Positions 7,001 through 17,046 are shown, counted from the stretch's first letter. The stretch: 39,508 nucleotides of DNA from Hyphococcus sp. (GCA_021604585.1 BQJG01000030.1:1-39508), one strand, 5' to 3'. A program made the numbers and translations. Notes: generated by a model not told the origin, from the letters alone.

Positions 7001-9778
7001 TCAGGCCTCAGAGCCAGCCGCCAGCACGCTAAGCAGCGCTTTTTTAATACGCCCCAGCGCCGCCTCGTCCTGCAATTTGCGGCCGTCAGAAGTCTGCAAA
7101 TAAAATGCGTCAACGGCTCGCTCGCCATATGTCGAAATATGGGCGGAAGCGATGGTCGCGCCTTCTTCTGCGATCGCCTGGGTCAATTCATACAACAGTC
7201 CCGGACGGTCCAGCCCTTCCGCTTCAATGACGGTGGCTTCTTTTGAGGCGTCGGCCTCAATCCGCACATCCGGCTCGACGGTGAAGATTTCGCGGCGGTC
7301 ACCCAAACGGCGGCGAAGTTTCGGGGGCTGTTTCGGATGGGCGCCGGCAGCAGCCAACAAAGCTTGATGAAGCCGCCGGGACTGTTCAGGGCCTTCCACC
7401 GGCGCGCCATCGGGAGATTGAATGATAAAAATATCGATGGCTTTGCCGTCCACGGTGGTCAACGCCTGCACGGTGCGCAGCGACATGCCGGTCGAGGCGA
7501 CTGCGCCAGCGAGGTCGGCCAGCAAGCCCGGGCGGTCGTCAGTGTAAACAATCGCTTCGAGATCACCATCGCGCGGCGTCACTACAACCGCACTGCTGGC
7601 GGCGTCAGCTTCTGCTGCGCGCGCAAGAACCGCGAAACGGACGATGATGTCAGGATCAAGCGAACGCATCATGGAATCATCAAGGCGGTCAAGAAACGCC
7701 GCCTTCTCAACTTCCGCCCACCCCGTAAGCCGTGACGCCGCTTCCCGCCGCACCAGCACTGAACGGTCGTTCAACTTGCGTTCAAGCGCACCCGCCCCAT
7801 GATCAAACCAAAGCGCCGCCGCGTCATAGAGTTCAGACAAGCTCCGCCGCGTCATCTCATCCCACGAAGCGAGGCCAACCACCCGCAAATGACAGACGGA
7901 AAGCACCAGCATCAAATCCAGCCTCGCCCGCGACCCAACGGCCTGCGCGAAGGCGGAAATTGCATGCGCTTCGGTCAGGTTTCGCCGCTCGGCGGTTCGG
8001 ACCATCATCAGATGCCGCGCCGCCGCCCAACCCGCCAGCGCCACGTCTTCATCATTGAGGCCGAGTCGGCGGGTAACGCGCGCCACCAGCTTTTCGCAAG
8101 CATCGACAGAATTTTCCTTCAACGACCAGCGCGCTTCATGCAGCAGCACGCCGTAATAAAAAAGCAAAGGGTTTTTCGAGTTACGAAGGATGTGTGTGGC
8201 GATGGGGTGATCGTCCTGTAATTCGCCCCGGTCAATTTGAGCCATCAAGCCAACACATCGAAGCACATGCTCATCCAGCGTAAACCGGCGATAAAGACCG
8301 TAATCAATACGACCGACAATTGATCCGAAGGCGGGGATATATTTTCCGAGCAGCCCCGTTTCCGTCATAATCCGTAAAACCCGAACCGGATCGGTGCTTT
8401 TCGTCAAAATGCCGGCAAACAGCGCGGCGATATGCGGATCGCGGCGCACTTCCGACGTAACGCTCGGAACTTGTTCAGCCACAATCGCCAGCGCGTCGGG
8501 ATGAAAATCAAGTTTCGGCTGTTTGCCATAGGCGCGAAACAGCCGGAATAGATCGCGCGGTTGTCGGCGCGCTTTTGCCGCGCTTTCAAAATCCAGACGT
8601 CCGTTCTTGATGCGTAAGTTTGGCTTGCCCGGCGCCTCGTCTTTCTGCAGGTCTTTCGGCAATAATTTTGGCAGTCGCGGCAAGCGCTTGGAGCGCTCTT
8701 CCTCCAGCCTTGTGCACAATACCCGTGTCAGCCGCCCAACCTCCACAGCATTGACGAAATAGTGTTTCATCAGCCGTTCCGCCGCCGCCATATTGCTTCG
8801 ATCGGCGTAGCCGAGACGCGATGCGATTTCCGGCTGCACGTCGAAGGTTAATTTTTCGTCTGCACGCCCGCGCAATTCATGAAGATGCGCGCGAACAGAC
8901 CACAAAAAACGCTCCGCTTTGATCAAGGCCTGGCGCTCGGATGCGCCCATAATTTTGTCGAGCGCGCCTTTTGCGCCAATTTCATCGCCATAAGCGTATT
9001 TATAAAGCCAGTGAATGGTCTGCAGGTCGCGCAGACCGCCCTTGCCTTCCTTCACATCCGGTTCGACCAGATAGCGGGTTTCAAAAAAATGCGCCTGCCG
9101 TTCCGCCTGTTCTTCGAGCTTTGCGGTGACAAACTCCGGAATGGTTTTTTTTCTGAGCTTGTCGAAGGATGCGTGAAACTCATCATATACATTTTTCGCG
9201 CCGCACAGGAATCGCGCATCGAGATATGCAGTTCGCGCGACGATGTCGCTTTTAGCAAAGGCGACGGCACTGGCTGGCGTATGCGCTGCGTAGCCAAGCT
9301 TTGCGCCGGAATCCCACAAAGGATAGAGCAATTGGTTTAGCGTATCACGCAGCGTCTGTTCGACTTGCGGCCGGTGCAAAAACAATATGTCGATATCTGA
9401 AAAAGGGGCCAGCTCGGACCGGCCAAAGCCGCCAACAGCGCACACGGCGATTTCCTCGCCGATGCCATCTTTTGAAAGCTTGAACAAAGTGCGGACAATA
9501 TCGTCGACTCCTTTGGAGAGCTTTGCCGCGATACGGTCGCCGCGCACAACGTCCCGCATCGTCCTGCGCCGCAATTCTAGGAGCGCGCGCTTCAAAACCT
9601 TACCGGTGGCGCCGTGCGCTTGGCCCGCACGCTCTGCGGAGATCGCCGCCGCAATCTGCTCCTCCAGCGAATCGCCTGCTAGGAAAGATGTGTCGCCTGA
9701 ATGGGTCGGAATTGTCACGAGAGTTGGGTCACGCGGGAAACGGTTTCGGTCCTGCGCATCCTTGCGCGCGGCGCGCAT
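7001..9778 (-). CDS. glnD: PII uridylyltransferase GlnD with degenerate HD domain
   Basis: 925 residues from ATG 9778; a TTG at 9805 would add nine residues and neither has a clear ribosome site. GlnD normally adds UMP to PII proteins in low nitrogen and removes it when glutamine is high. The nucleotidyltransferase motif GGFGRSELAPFSDIDILF is intact at about 115-132. Two C-terminal ACT domains, which bind glutamine, start at about 739 and 848 (both with DRPGLL). The HD domain, which does the uridylyl removal, is broken: the usual LFHDIGKGRGGDHS stretch reads LLHEARWSLKENSV, with His547-Glu548 in place of His-Asp. Flanking DEHVLRC and RHLMM histidines remain. It is followed by murJ and trpS. 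Identity is strong; the removal activity is doubtful. Confidence 0.93.
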   Translation of the reverse strand: MRAARKDAQDRNRFPRDPTLVTIPTHSGDTSFLAGDSLEEQIAAAISAERAGQAHGATGKVLKRALLELRRRTMRDVVRGDRIAAKLSKGVDDIVRTLFKLSKDGIGEEIAVCAVGGFGRSELAPFSDIDILFLHRPQVEQTLRDTLNQLLYPLWDSGAKLGYAAHTPASAVAFAKSDIVARTAYLDARFLCGAKNVYDEFHASFDKLRKKTIPEFVTAKLEEQAERQAHFFETRYLVEPDVKEGKGGLRDLQTIHWLYKYAYGDEIGAKGALDKIMGASERQALIKAERFLWSVRAHLHELRGRADEKLTFDVQPEIASRLGYADRSNMAAAERLMKHYFVNAVEVGRLTRVLCTRLEEERSKRLPRLPKLLPKDLQKDEAPGKPNLRIKNGRLDFESAAKARRQPRDLFRLFRAYGKQPKLDFHPDALAIVAEQVPSVTSEVRRDPHIAALFAGILTKSTDPVRVLRIMTETGLLGKYIPAFGSIVGRIDYGLYRRFTLDEHVLRCVGLMAQIDRGELQDDHPIATHILRNSKNPLLFYYGVLLHEARWSLKENSVDACEKLVARVTRRLGLNDEDVALAGWAAARHLMMVRTAERRNLTEAHAISAFAQAVGSRARLDLMLVLSVCHLRVVGLASWDEMTRRSLSELYDAAALWFDHGAGALERKLNDRSVLVRREAASRLTGWAEVEKAAFLDRLDDSMMRSLDPDIIVRFAVLARAAEADAASSAVVVTPRDGDLEAIVYTDDRPGLLADLAGAVASTGMSLRTVQALTTVDGKAIDIFIIQSPDGAPVEGPEQSRRLHQALLAAAGAHPKQPPKLRRRLGDRREIFTVEPDVRIEADASKEATVIEAEGLDRPGLLYELTQAIAEEGATIASAHISTYGERAVDAFYLQTSDGRKLQDEAALGRIKKALLSVLAAGSEA

Positions 9779-9817
9779 GATTTCAACTGCGCCGCAGGGC
9801 CGCAAACAAAACTATTA

Positions 9818-10492
9818 TCAGCCCTGGAGGCTCGCCAACCGGCGTAAAACAATCGCGGCGCCAGTGTGGCCGCTTTCGGCCGCCATGCCGCACCATCGGC
9901 GTGCAGCAACCGAATCGCGTGTTTCAACGCCCATTGCTTTGATTTCACAAAGGCGGAAGGCAGCCTGTCCCGCTTTCGGAAACTGTGAAGCCTCTGCTGA
10001 TGCGGCAATTTCGAGCCACTTGGCTTCATCACCTTCAGAAACCGCGACACCCTCGCCGTGTTCATGGCGCTTGGCGAGACGCCAGGCTGAGACGGGATCG
10101 CCATTACCCGCACGAAAGGTTTCGATGGCGATCATGTCTTCAAGGCTCGGGCTATGCGCCAGCCCTTTGCGCCGCAAATCCTCAAGCCGCACCAGCGCGA
10201 CGTTATCTCCCGCCAGCGCCGCCCGCTTCAACAATTCAACGCCGGCAAACTGATCCATCTTGGCGGCGGCAGGGGCATGACCTTCGAGAAGGATATAGCC
10301 GAGATAACGCTGGGCTTTTGCCGACCCCTCATTCGCGCCAGCTTCAAGTAAACTCCATGCAGCTGTATAATCGCCAGCGCGGTAAGCGGAGACGCCGTCA
10401 TTTATGCCGGACACAGAAGATTGTGCGAATGCCGCGCCCAACATAACCATCGCCATGATTACTGAAATGATGGCCTTCCTGCAGAAATTCAT
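9818..10492 (-). CDS. Secreted Sel1-repeat protein
   Basis: 224 residues with a signal peptide: basic MNFCRKA, a hydrophobic core, and a cleavage site at about AFA-Q (residues 21-24). The rest is built of Sel1-like (TPR-related) helical repeats, visible as GVSAYRAGDYTAAWSLLEAG, GSAKAQRYLGYILLEG, GDPVSAWRLAKRHEHGEG and AAFRLCEIKAMG. Such proteins usually scaffold other proteins; this one should be periplasmic. The gene lies between mutS (48 bp upstream) and glnD (39 bp downstream), inside an otherwise standard cluster. No enzymatic motif is seen and the partner is unknown. Confidence 0.8.
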   Translation of the reverse strand: MNFCRKAIISVIMAMVMLGAAFAQSSVSGINDGVSAYRAGDYTAAWSLLEAGANEGSAKAQRYLGYILLEGHAPAAAKMDQFAGVELLKRAALAGDNVALVRLEDLRRKGLAHSPSLEDMIAIETFRAGNGDPVSAWRLAKRHEHGEGVAVSEGDEAKWLEIAASAEASQFPKAGQAAFRLCEIKAMGVETRDSVAARRWCGMAAESGHTGAAIVLRRLASLQG

Positions 10493-10540
10493 CGGATCGC
10501 CTTGCCGGTCAGCGCCGTCGCTGCGCGCTTCTTGCGCGCG

Positions 10541-13216
10541 CTATAACTCATCCAAAATCGATTTCAACCGGTAAATTGATTCGAGCGCCTCGCGCGGGGA
10601 CATTGCATCAGGATCAAGCGCACCAAGTGCAGTTATGATGACAGATTCATGACACGTCGCGTCATCGTTCGACTCTTGAGCTGCCGCCGCAAAGAGCGGC
10701 AACTCTGTCATGGCGCCGTTCTTTTGCCCGCGCTCTTCCAACATTTTCAGAACGCTTTCGGCGCGTTTCACGGCTTTCGGCGGCAGTCCCGCCAATCGTG
10801 CAACCGCAACGCCATATGACCGGTCAGCCGGACCGGAAGCGACTTCATGCAGGAAAACAACATCGCCCTTCCACTCGCGCACTCTCATCGACACGTTGAA
10901 CAAGCGCGCCAGTTTTTCCGACAACACTGTCAGCTCATGATAATGCGTGGCGAAGAGGCCGCGACAACGATTGACGTCATGCAAATGTTCAACCGCCGCC
11001 CAGGCGATCGACATGCCGTCAAAAGTCGAAGTGCCGCGTCCGATTTCATCCAGGACAACGAGCGAGCGCTCCGTAGCCTGATTAAGAATGGCCGCAGTCT
11101 CGACCATTTCCACCATGAAGGTTGAACGCCCGCCAGCAAGATCATCCGACGCGCCCACACGCGAGAAGACACGGTCGACAACGCCAATGCGGGCAGCGCT
11201 GGCCGGCACAAAAACCCCCGCTTGGGCGAGCACAGCGATCAGCGCGTTCTGGCGAAGAAATGTCGACTTGCCGGCCATATTGGGACCAGTAACCAGCCAG
11301 AGCCGGGACTCGCCAGCCTCGCCAAGCTCGCAATCATTCGCGATAAACGCCTCGCCGCCAGCACGTTCGACCACCGGATGCCGCCCGCCCTTCACACTGA
11401 AGGCGAGGCTCTGATCAATTATTGGCCGCACATAACGCTGATCTGTCGCCAGAACGGCGCCGGCCGCCGCCAAATCAATTTCAGCAAGGGCGGCAGCGGC
11501 GGCGGAGATTGCCGTACGCCGCGCCAGGACAACGCTGCAAAGAGACCCAAACAGTTCCAGCTCGCGCGCCAACGCCTCGTCGCGGGCTCTGGAAATCTTC
11601 GCGTCGAGTTCGGCCAGTTCACCAGTGGTGAACCGCACAGCGCTCGCGAGTGTCTGGCGATGAATAAATGTTTCATTCAACGGCGCCGTCATCAACCGGT
11701 CACCTTGCGACGGCGGCGTTTCAACAAAATATCCAAGGACGTTGTTGTGTTTAATTTTGAGCGTTTTGAGCTCGGCCATCTCGCGATAATTGGCTTCCAG
11801 GCCGGCGATGACGCGGCGCGATTCATCACGCAAGAGGCGCACCGCATCAAGGCCGGAATCATATCCTTTGGCGATAAACCCGCCATCGCGCGCCAGCATT
11901 GGAAGCTCCGCGTTCAACGATTCTGTTAAGAGCGTGATGAGAGCGGAAAACCCCTCGCCCTTTTGATCGTCCAGCGCGGTGACAGCGTTTTTCAATTCGT
12001 TCGGCAACGCATCACGTCCCGCGCCAGCTAAAACTCTTGCAATATCTCGCGCACACATAAGGGCGTCGCGCAAAGCCGCGAGATCGCGCGGCCCGCCGCG
12101 CAATGCGGCAAGCCGGGAGAGAGACCGAGCAGCGTCAGGCGTTCTTTTCAAAATATCGCGGGCTTTTTCGCCCGCCTCACGCGAGGCTTCTAAAAACGAA
12201 ACTGCGTCAAGGCGGGCGGTAATCGCCTCAATATTTGTGAGCGGCGCGGAAAGACGTGATGCAAGCATGCGTGCGCCGGGGCCCGTCACCGTCCGGTCCA
12301 CCGCCCAGAGGAGCGATCCTTTACGCGCGCCCGATTGGGTTTGCAGCAGCTCAAGCGAACTGCGCGTCGCTGCATCGATAACCATTGTTTCAGCTATCGC
12401 CGCACGGCGCGGCGGATTCAGCGATGGCGCCCGCCCGGCCTGGGTGAGCGTCACATAGCTGAGCAGTGCGCCCAAGGCGCCGCATTCCGCACGAGAAAAC
12501 TCTCCAAACCCATCCAGTGACGCAACCGCATAAGTCTCCATGATGCGGCGTTGGCCGGCGGCGGAATCAAACAGATGCGCGGCTTGAAAGGTCATCGCCG
12601 TTCCGGCCGCATCCAGCCGGTCATGCACCACGGCACGCCAGGGGCTTTGCTCCTCAACATCAGGAAGGACGAGCTCCTTGGGCGAGACAGCGGCGAGGTC
12701 GGCGGCGATATGATCAATCGTGGTTTCACGAACAGAGATCTCACCCGTCGATACGTCGACCCATGCCAGCGCCGCCTCCGCGCCGTCACGTAGAATCGAA
12801 AGCGCACCTAGAAAATTATTGGCGCGCGTGTCGAGCAGCGCATCCTCTACAATGGTGCCCGGCGTAACGGTGCGGACAATGTCGCGCTTGACGACCGATT
12901 TAGAGCCGCGTTTTTTTGCTTCTTCCGGGTTTTCCATCTGCTCGCAAATGGCGACTTTGCATCCGGCGCGGATCAGTTTTGCAAGGTAGGATTCATAGGC
13001 GTGAAACGGCACGCCGCACATGGGAATATCTTCACCCTCATGCTGCCCGCGCTTCGTGAGTGCAATATCGAGAATGCCCGCCGCGGTAACGGCGTCATCG
13101 AAAAACATTTCGTAAAAATCGCCCATGCGATAGAACAGCAATGCATCTCCCGCCTTCTCTTTGATGGCGAGATACTGCATCATCATTGGCGTTGGCTGCG
13201 ACGCCGCTTTTGTCAT
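10541..13216 (-). CDS. mutS: DNA mismatch repair protein MutS
   Basis: 891 residues, slightly longer than the E. coli protein. MutS binds mispaired bases and recruits MutL. The N-terminal mismatch-binding motif is present: GDALLFYRMGDFYEMFFDDA, including the Phe-x-Glu that stacks on the mismatch. The ATPase domain has the Walker A GPNMAGKST at about 643-651, then GRSTFMVEM, Walker B VVLDEIGRGTSTFDG and the late THYHEL motif. The C-terminal tail includes a short helical end (EALESIYRLKSILDEL) of the tetramerisation type. It heads a minus-strand cluster with the Sel1 gene and glnD. A 184-bp gap separates it from the divergent YgjP-like gene. Confidence 0.98.
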   Translation of the reverse strand: MTKAASQPTPMMMQYLAIKEKAGDALLFYRMGDFYEMFFDDAVTAAGILDIALTKRGQHEGEDIPMCGVPFHAYESYLAKLIRAGCKVAICEQMENPEEAKKRGSKSVVKRDIVRTVTPGTIVEDALLDTRANNFLGALSILRDGAEAALAWVDVSTGEISVRETTIDHIAADLAAVSPKELVLPDVEEQSPWRAVVHDRLDAAGTAMTFQAAHLFDSAAGQRRIMETYAVASLDGFGEFSRAECGALGALLSYVTLTQAGRAPSLNPPRRAAIAETMVIDAATRSSLELLQTQSGARKGSLLWAVDRTVTGPGARMLASRLSAPLTNIEAITARLDAVSFLEASREAGEKARDILKRTPDAARSLSRLAALRGGPRDLAALRDALMCARDIARVLAGAGRDALPNELKNAVTALDDQKGEGFSALITLLTESLNAELPMLARDGGFIAKGYDSGLDAVRLLRDESRRVIAGLEANYREMAELKTLKIKHNNVLGYFVETPPSQGDRLMTAPLNETFIHRQTLASAVRFTTGELAELDAKISRARDEALARELELFGSLCSVVLARRTAISAAAAALAEIDLAAAGAVLATDQRYVRPIIDQSLAFSVKGGRHPVVERAGGEAFIANDCELGEAGESRLWLVTGPNMAGKSTFLRQNALIAVLAQAGVFVPASAARIGVVDRVFSRVGASDDLAGGRSTFMVEMVETAAILNQATERSLVVLDEIGRGTSTFDGMSIAWAAVEHLHDVNRCRGLFATHYHELTVLSEKLARLFNVSMRVREWKGDVVFLHEVASGPADRSYGVAVARLAGLPPKAVKRAESVLKMLEERGQKNGAMTELPLFAAAAQESNDDATCHESVIITALGALDPDAMSPREALESIYRLKSILDEL

Positions 13217-13400
13217 CTAATGGGTCTTCACTGCGGTTGGCATTGCTGTTCGGCGCTTGAACATCGTCAGACGCCCACGAATAAGATATGACTTTGGTCA
13301 GGCGCGTGATACGCCTTTTGAAAATTTGACGACGTCTTCTCGAAACGAATCGACCTTTCCGGAAACACGGCAAGGATAGCCTTGTGAGCGTACCCTTAAA

Positions 13401-14132
13401 ATGGCGATAAATCACATCACCCGCACAGAAATCAACATTGGCGCGCGCGCGGCGCCATTGATTGCGCACGTGAATCGCCGCGCCAAACGGCTGATTTTAA
13501 AGGTCGATCCTGTGGCTGGGGAAATTCATGTGACGGCGCCGTCAAAACGCGCACTGCCGCAGGCGATTCGCTTCGCCCATGAGCGCATTGACTGGATCGC
13601 CAGCCAGCTGATGGACAATTTGCGCGGCAAGCCATTTTTGCCGGGGGCGAAGGTTCCGTTTCTGGGCGTCGATCACGTGATCATACATGATGCGAGTTTG
13701 CGGTCGGCGATTCGGCTCGACTCTGATCTCATCCCGGCCTTGCGAGCCGGCGGACGGGCGGAGCACTTAAACCGGCGCGTCTGCGACTGGTTGAAGCGTG
13801 AAGCGCGCAAACGGTTGACAGAGCGCGTTGATTATTATTGCGAAAAGCTTGGAAAGAAGCGTGGCGCCTTGCGTATTCGCGACACACGGACCCGGTGGGG
13901 CTCGTGTTCTTCAGAGGGCGACTTGTCGTTTTGCTGGCGGCTGATTATGGCGCCGCCGGAAATCCTGGATTATGTCGCCGCTCATGAATGCGCGCATTTA
14001 ATCCATCTCGATCATTCACTCGCATTCTGGCGGATCGTTCGTGACCTTGGCGTGGATGCGCGCGGCGCGGCGGTATGGTTGAATGCCCACGGCCCCGGAC
14101 TTTATGTCTATGGCGTGGCGTCAGGAAAATAG
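13401..14132 (+). CDS. YgjP/SprT-like M48-clan metallopeptidase (DUF45)
   Basis: 243 residues. The C-terminal half carries the zinc-peptidase motif HECAH (His195, Glu196, His199) in the setting DYVAAHECAHLIHLDHS, preceded by RWGSCSSEGDLSFCWRLIMAP, which are the signature blocks of the YgjP/DUF45 family. No signal peptide or membrane segment is present, so it is cytoplasmic. Members are predicted metal-dependent proteases related to SprT; their substrates are unknown. It is divergent from mutS and converges on the penicillin-binding protein gene, ending 13 bp from it. Fold and family confident, role not. Confidence 0.88.
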   Translation: MAINHITRTEINIGARAAPLIAHVNRRAKRLILKVDPVAGEIHVTAPSKRALPQAIRFAHERIDWIASQLMDNLRGKPFLPGAKVPFLGVDHVIIHDASLRSAIRLDSDLIPALRAGGRAEHLNRRVCDWLKREARKRLTERVDYYCEKLGKKRGALRIRDTRTRWGSCSSEGDLSFCWRLIMAPPEILDYVAAHECAHLIHLDHSLAFWRIVRDLGVDARGAAVWLNAHGPGLYVYGVASGK

Positions 14133-14145
14133 GCGGCGAAGCCGA

Positions 14146-16098
14146 TCATCCGCCAGCGTGCAAAATAGCGGCGATCGGGTCGGCATCCTCCGGCGGCCGC
14201 ATATAGGTTGGCGGCGGAAGCGCCCGCGCCAGCATTTCCCGCCAGATCACCGCAGGCACACGACCGCCAGTGACGTCATGCATGGGTTTGTCATCATCGC
14301 GTCCCACCCACACAACGCCAATCAACCCGCCTGCATGTCCGGCAAACCAAGCGTCGCGGCTGTCTTGTGACGTGCCGGTTTTTCCCGCCACGCGATAGCC
14401 GGGTATGGCGGCGGCGCGGCCTGTTCCCCAGGCCGTAACGCTCCTCAGCATGTCATTGGCTTCGGCGATGACGCCAGCCGATGCAGCTTCTTCAATGATC
14501 GATCCCTTGCGCTGATAAACGATTTCGCCATCGCTTGTTTCGATCCGGTCGATCACATGGGTTTTCACGCGAAAGCCGCCATTTGAAAATGGCGCATAGG
14601 CGCCGGCGAGATCGAGCGGCGAGATGGCGTCTACGCCAAGCGCAAGCGACGGCCCCAGCGTCAGGTCGCCTGGCCAGCCCATCCGCTTTGCAACATCTCG
14701 CACGCGCGGGCGGCCGGTCCTTTCTTGCACACGCACCGCAGCGCTGTTCAGCGAACGCGCCAATGCTTCGCGCAAGGTCACTTCGCCATAATATTTGTCA
14801 TGGTAATTTCCCGGCGACCAGGCGCCGATTTCTATCGGCGCATCAATCACCAGATCATCCGGCGTTTCACCGCGTTCCAGACCGGCAAGATAAACAAACG
14901 GCTTGAACGCCGATCCGGGTTGGCGGCGGGCCTGCACCGCACGATTATACTGACTTTTCGTGTAATCGCGTCCGCCGATCATGGCGCGCACAGCGCCCTC
15001 ATTATCGATGATGACAGCGGCGGCCTCCACCTCATCGAGACCTTGGCCGGCCAACGCAAAACCGGCGATCAACCCGGTTTCCGCCGCCACCTGAACTATT
15101 GGGTCGAAGGTCGTGCGAACGACGAAATCTGCGTCAATGCCAGCCGTCAGAGAGCGCATTTCATGCATGACATGATCAACAAAGAAAGGGGCCGCTTCAA
15201 ATTGGGGCGTGGCGAGAAGAACCGGCGTCGCGATCGCCGCATCCGCATCGCGCCGCGACAGAAAGCCCGCCGTCACCATCTGCTCAATTACAAGTCTGCC
15301 GCGCTTGCCGGCGTCTTCCGGATTGGATGTCGGCGCGTAACGCGACGGCGCCTTCAATAAGCCGGCGAGCACCGCCGCTTCGCCAACCGTCAAACGCCTC
15401 GCCGATTTTCCGAAATAGCGAAAACTCGCCGCGTCGACCCCATAGGCGCCGGCGCCGAAATAGACGCGGTTGAGATACAGCGTCAGGATCTCATCCTTGC
15501 GAAATTTCTGTTCGAGCCAGAAAGCCAGCATCAATTCCTGAATCTTCCGCTTCATGCTGCGCTCGCCGGACAAGAACACGTTCTTAGCGAGTTGTTGCGT
15601 TATCGTCGAACCGCCCTGACGAACGGCGCCTTCATTTGCATTGACGATCAGCGCCCTGACGATGGAAACTGGGTTTGCGCCAAAATGATGGTAAAAGTTT
15701 CGATCCTCCACCGCGAGGACGGCGTTCGGAACATGCGCCGGCAATTCCGATAAGCGCAAGGGCGCTCCTTGTGACATTCCATGCAACATGATGGGCGCAC
15801 CGTCAGCTGCAAGCAGCGTGATGCGGGGATTTTTGCTTTCACTCCAAAGACCGGCGGGATCCGGCAAATCACTGGCGAAATAAGCGAAGATCGCCGACAG
15901 GCCAATGAGCGCGGTGAAAGCGAAGACCCCAAGCTCAACTGCGGCGCGCATAAACGGTGCGGCTGGCGAAGCTCCCCTGCGCTTGCGGGTTTTTCTACGC
16001 CCGCCACTGCGGCGCGACGGGCCGCGCAAGGCGGCGCCTGAACGTCCCGGCGAAAGGGCGCGGCGCTTTCTTTTTCCCTGCTTTTTTCTTGCGGCCAT
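14146..16098 (-). CDS. Class A penicillin-binding protein (PBP1A-type transglycosylase/transpeptidase)
   Basis: 650 residues. The first 45 are strongly basic and cytoplasmic, followed by one membrane segment at about 53-75. The GT51 glycosyltransferase domain follows, with the catalytic Glu in VEDRNFYHHFG, then QGGSTITQQLAKN and KIQELMLAFWLEQ. The transpeptidase domain has Ser396 in SAFK, the SLN motif at 449-451 and KTGT at 573-576. So both glycan polymerisation and peptide crosslinking look active in the periplasm. It is shorter than E. coli PBP1a and lacks its OB-type insert, closer to the compact PBP1A/2C forms. Gene symbol left blank since mrcA and pbpC-like paralogues cannot be told apart safely. 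Confidence 0.93.
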   Translation of the reverse strand: MAARKKQGKRKRRALSPGRSGAALRGPSRRSGGRRKTRKRRGASPAAPFMRAAVELGVFAFTALIGLSAIFAYFASDLPDPAGLWSESKNPRITLLAADGAPIMLHGMSQGAPLRLSELPAHVPNAVLAVEDRNFYHHFGANPVSIVRALIVNANEGAVRQGGSTITQQLAKNVFLSGERSMKRKIQELMLAFWLEQKFRKDEILTLYLNRVYFGAGAYGVDAASFRYFGKSARRLTVGEAAVLAGLLKAPSRYAPTSNPEDAGKRGRLVIEQMVTAGFLSRRDADAAIATPVLLATPQFEAAPFFVDHVMHEMRSLTAGIDADFVVRTTFDPIVQVAAETGLIAGFALAGQGLDEVEAAAVIIDNEGAVRAMIGGRDYTKSQYNRAVQARRQPGSAFKPFVYLAGLERGETPDDLVIDAPIEIGAWSPGNYHDKYYGEVTLREALARSLNSAAVRVQERTGRPRVRDVAKRMGWPGDLTLGPSLALGVDAISPLDLAGAYAPFSNGGFRVKTHVIDRIETSDGEIVYQRKGSIIEEAASAGVIAEANDMLRSVTAWGTGRAAAIPGYRVAGKTGTSQDSRDAWFAGHAGGLIGVVWVGRDDDKPMHDVTGGRVPAVIWREMLARALPPPTYMRPPEDADPIAAILHAGG

Positions 16099-16272
16099 AC
16101 GCCATTATGCATCGAAGCTTGTGGTTAATGGTTGGTAAACGCCGCTTGGCCGCGTCCACCATTTCTCTGTACGGAAAAATGCGCCATACTGACGCTTCAG
16201 GGCGCGAAAGGCCGATCTTTGCGGGCGTAGAACAACGGTTTTCGGAAAAGACTGGACAGGATCGATAGGGGC

Positions 16273-16896
16273 ATGGTGGAAGCAGCCGTTTCGGAAGAAT
16301 CGCTAGACGAGAAGACGGAGGCGATTGTCGCGGCGGCGCGGACAACGTTTTTGACGCGCGGCTTTGACTCCGCAAGCATGGACCAGATCGCCCTTGTCGC
16401 CGGCGTTTCCAAGCGCACGGTCTATAATCGCTTCCGCTCGAAGGAAGAGTTGTTCGGCGCAGCGATCACCCATAGCTGCCAGAATTTGTTGCCGATGAAT
16501 GTCGATGACATTGAGGCCAGCCTGCCCCCGGAAGCGCTGGTGCGCGCACTGGGCCGTCAGTTCCTTCAGGGCGTATTGCAGCCTGAAGTCCTGGCTCTGC
16601 GCCGCATCGCGACGTTTGAGGCGGGGCGCAACCCGGCTATCGGTCATACTTATCTTGAACATGGCGCAGAGTGGATGGCGCATAAATGCGCACCGATTTT
16701 GGCCCGCCTCGCCGCCCGCGGCGCATACAAGATCGACGACCCCGAAGACGCGATCTGGCAGCTTGGAGCGCTCATAACTGAGCCGCTCTATACGCGCGTT
16801 CTGCTTGGCGATGTGCCCGCCGACCTCGACCAAGCGATTGATCTACAGATTGAGCGTGGCGTTCAGGCCTTCAAGAAAATTTACGCGCCCGAGTAA
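16273..16896 (+). CDS. TetR/AcrR-family transcriptional regulator
   Basis: 207 residues. An N-terminal TetR DNA-binding domain is clear at about residues 15-65: FLTRGFDSASMDQIALVAGV, then SKRTVYNRFRSKEELF. The C-terminal ligand domain looks like the AefR-like type (FLQGVLQPEVLALRRIATFEA). These proteins usually repress an adjacent efflux or metabolic operon, but here the neighbours are a divergent penicillin-binding protein gene (174 bp away) and a convergent ompA-like gene, so the target is not evident. The ribosome site is poor: AGGGG is too close to the ATG and an AGGA lies about 12 bases upstream, so the exact start is uncertain. Confidence 0.9.
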   Translation: MVEAAVSEESLDEKTEAIVAAARTTFLTRGFDSASMDQIALVAGVSKRTVYNRFRSKEELFGAAITHSCQNLLPMNVDDIEASLPPEALVRALGRQFLQGVLQPEVLALRRIATFEAGRNPAIGHTYLEHGAEWMAHKCAPILARLAARGAYKIDDPEDAIWQLGALITEPLYTRVLLGDVPADLDQAIDLQIERGVQAFKKIYAPE

Positions 16897-16990
16897 ATTG
16901 CCGCCATGGGCTAACCGTTGTGAATTGGGCGAGAGCCAACACTTGCGCCCAGTCCCACCGGCACCCAATTTCCAACCCTAGCCAAAAGAC

Positions 16991-17018
16991 AACCGGCGCA
17001 GTTTTCACTGCGCCGGTT
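16991..17018. terminator. Bidirectional intrinsic terminator between tetR and ompA-like gene
   Basis: A perfect 12-bp stem (16991-17002 with 17007-17018) closed by the 4-base loop TTTC. Plus-strand side is followed by TTGAAATT and minus-strand side by TGTCTTTT. It lies between two converging genes and can serve both, mainly the ompA-like gene whose stop is 29 bp away. Confidence 0.8.
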
Positions 17019-17046
17019 TGAAATTCACCTTACGTGAAGCCGAAGC

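Noticed and set aside
9387..10253. 288-residue plus-strand open frame spanning glnD and the Sel1 gene
   Set aside because: Antisense to two genes with real motifs and signal peptide; Ser/Arg-rich translation without a domain.
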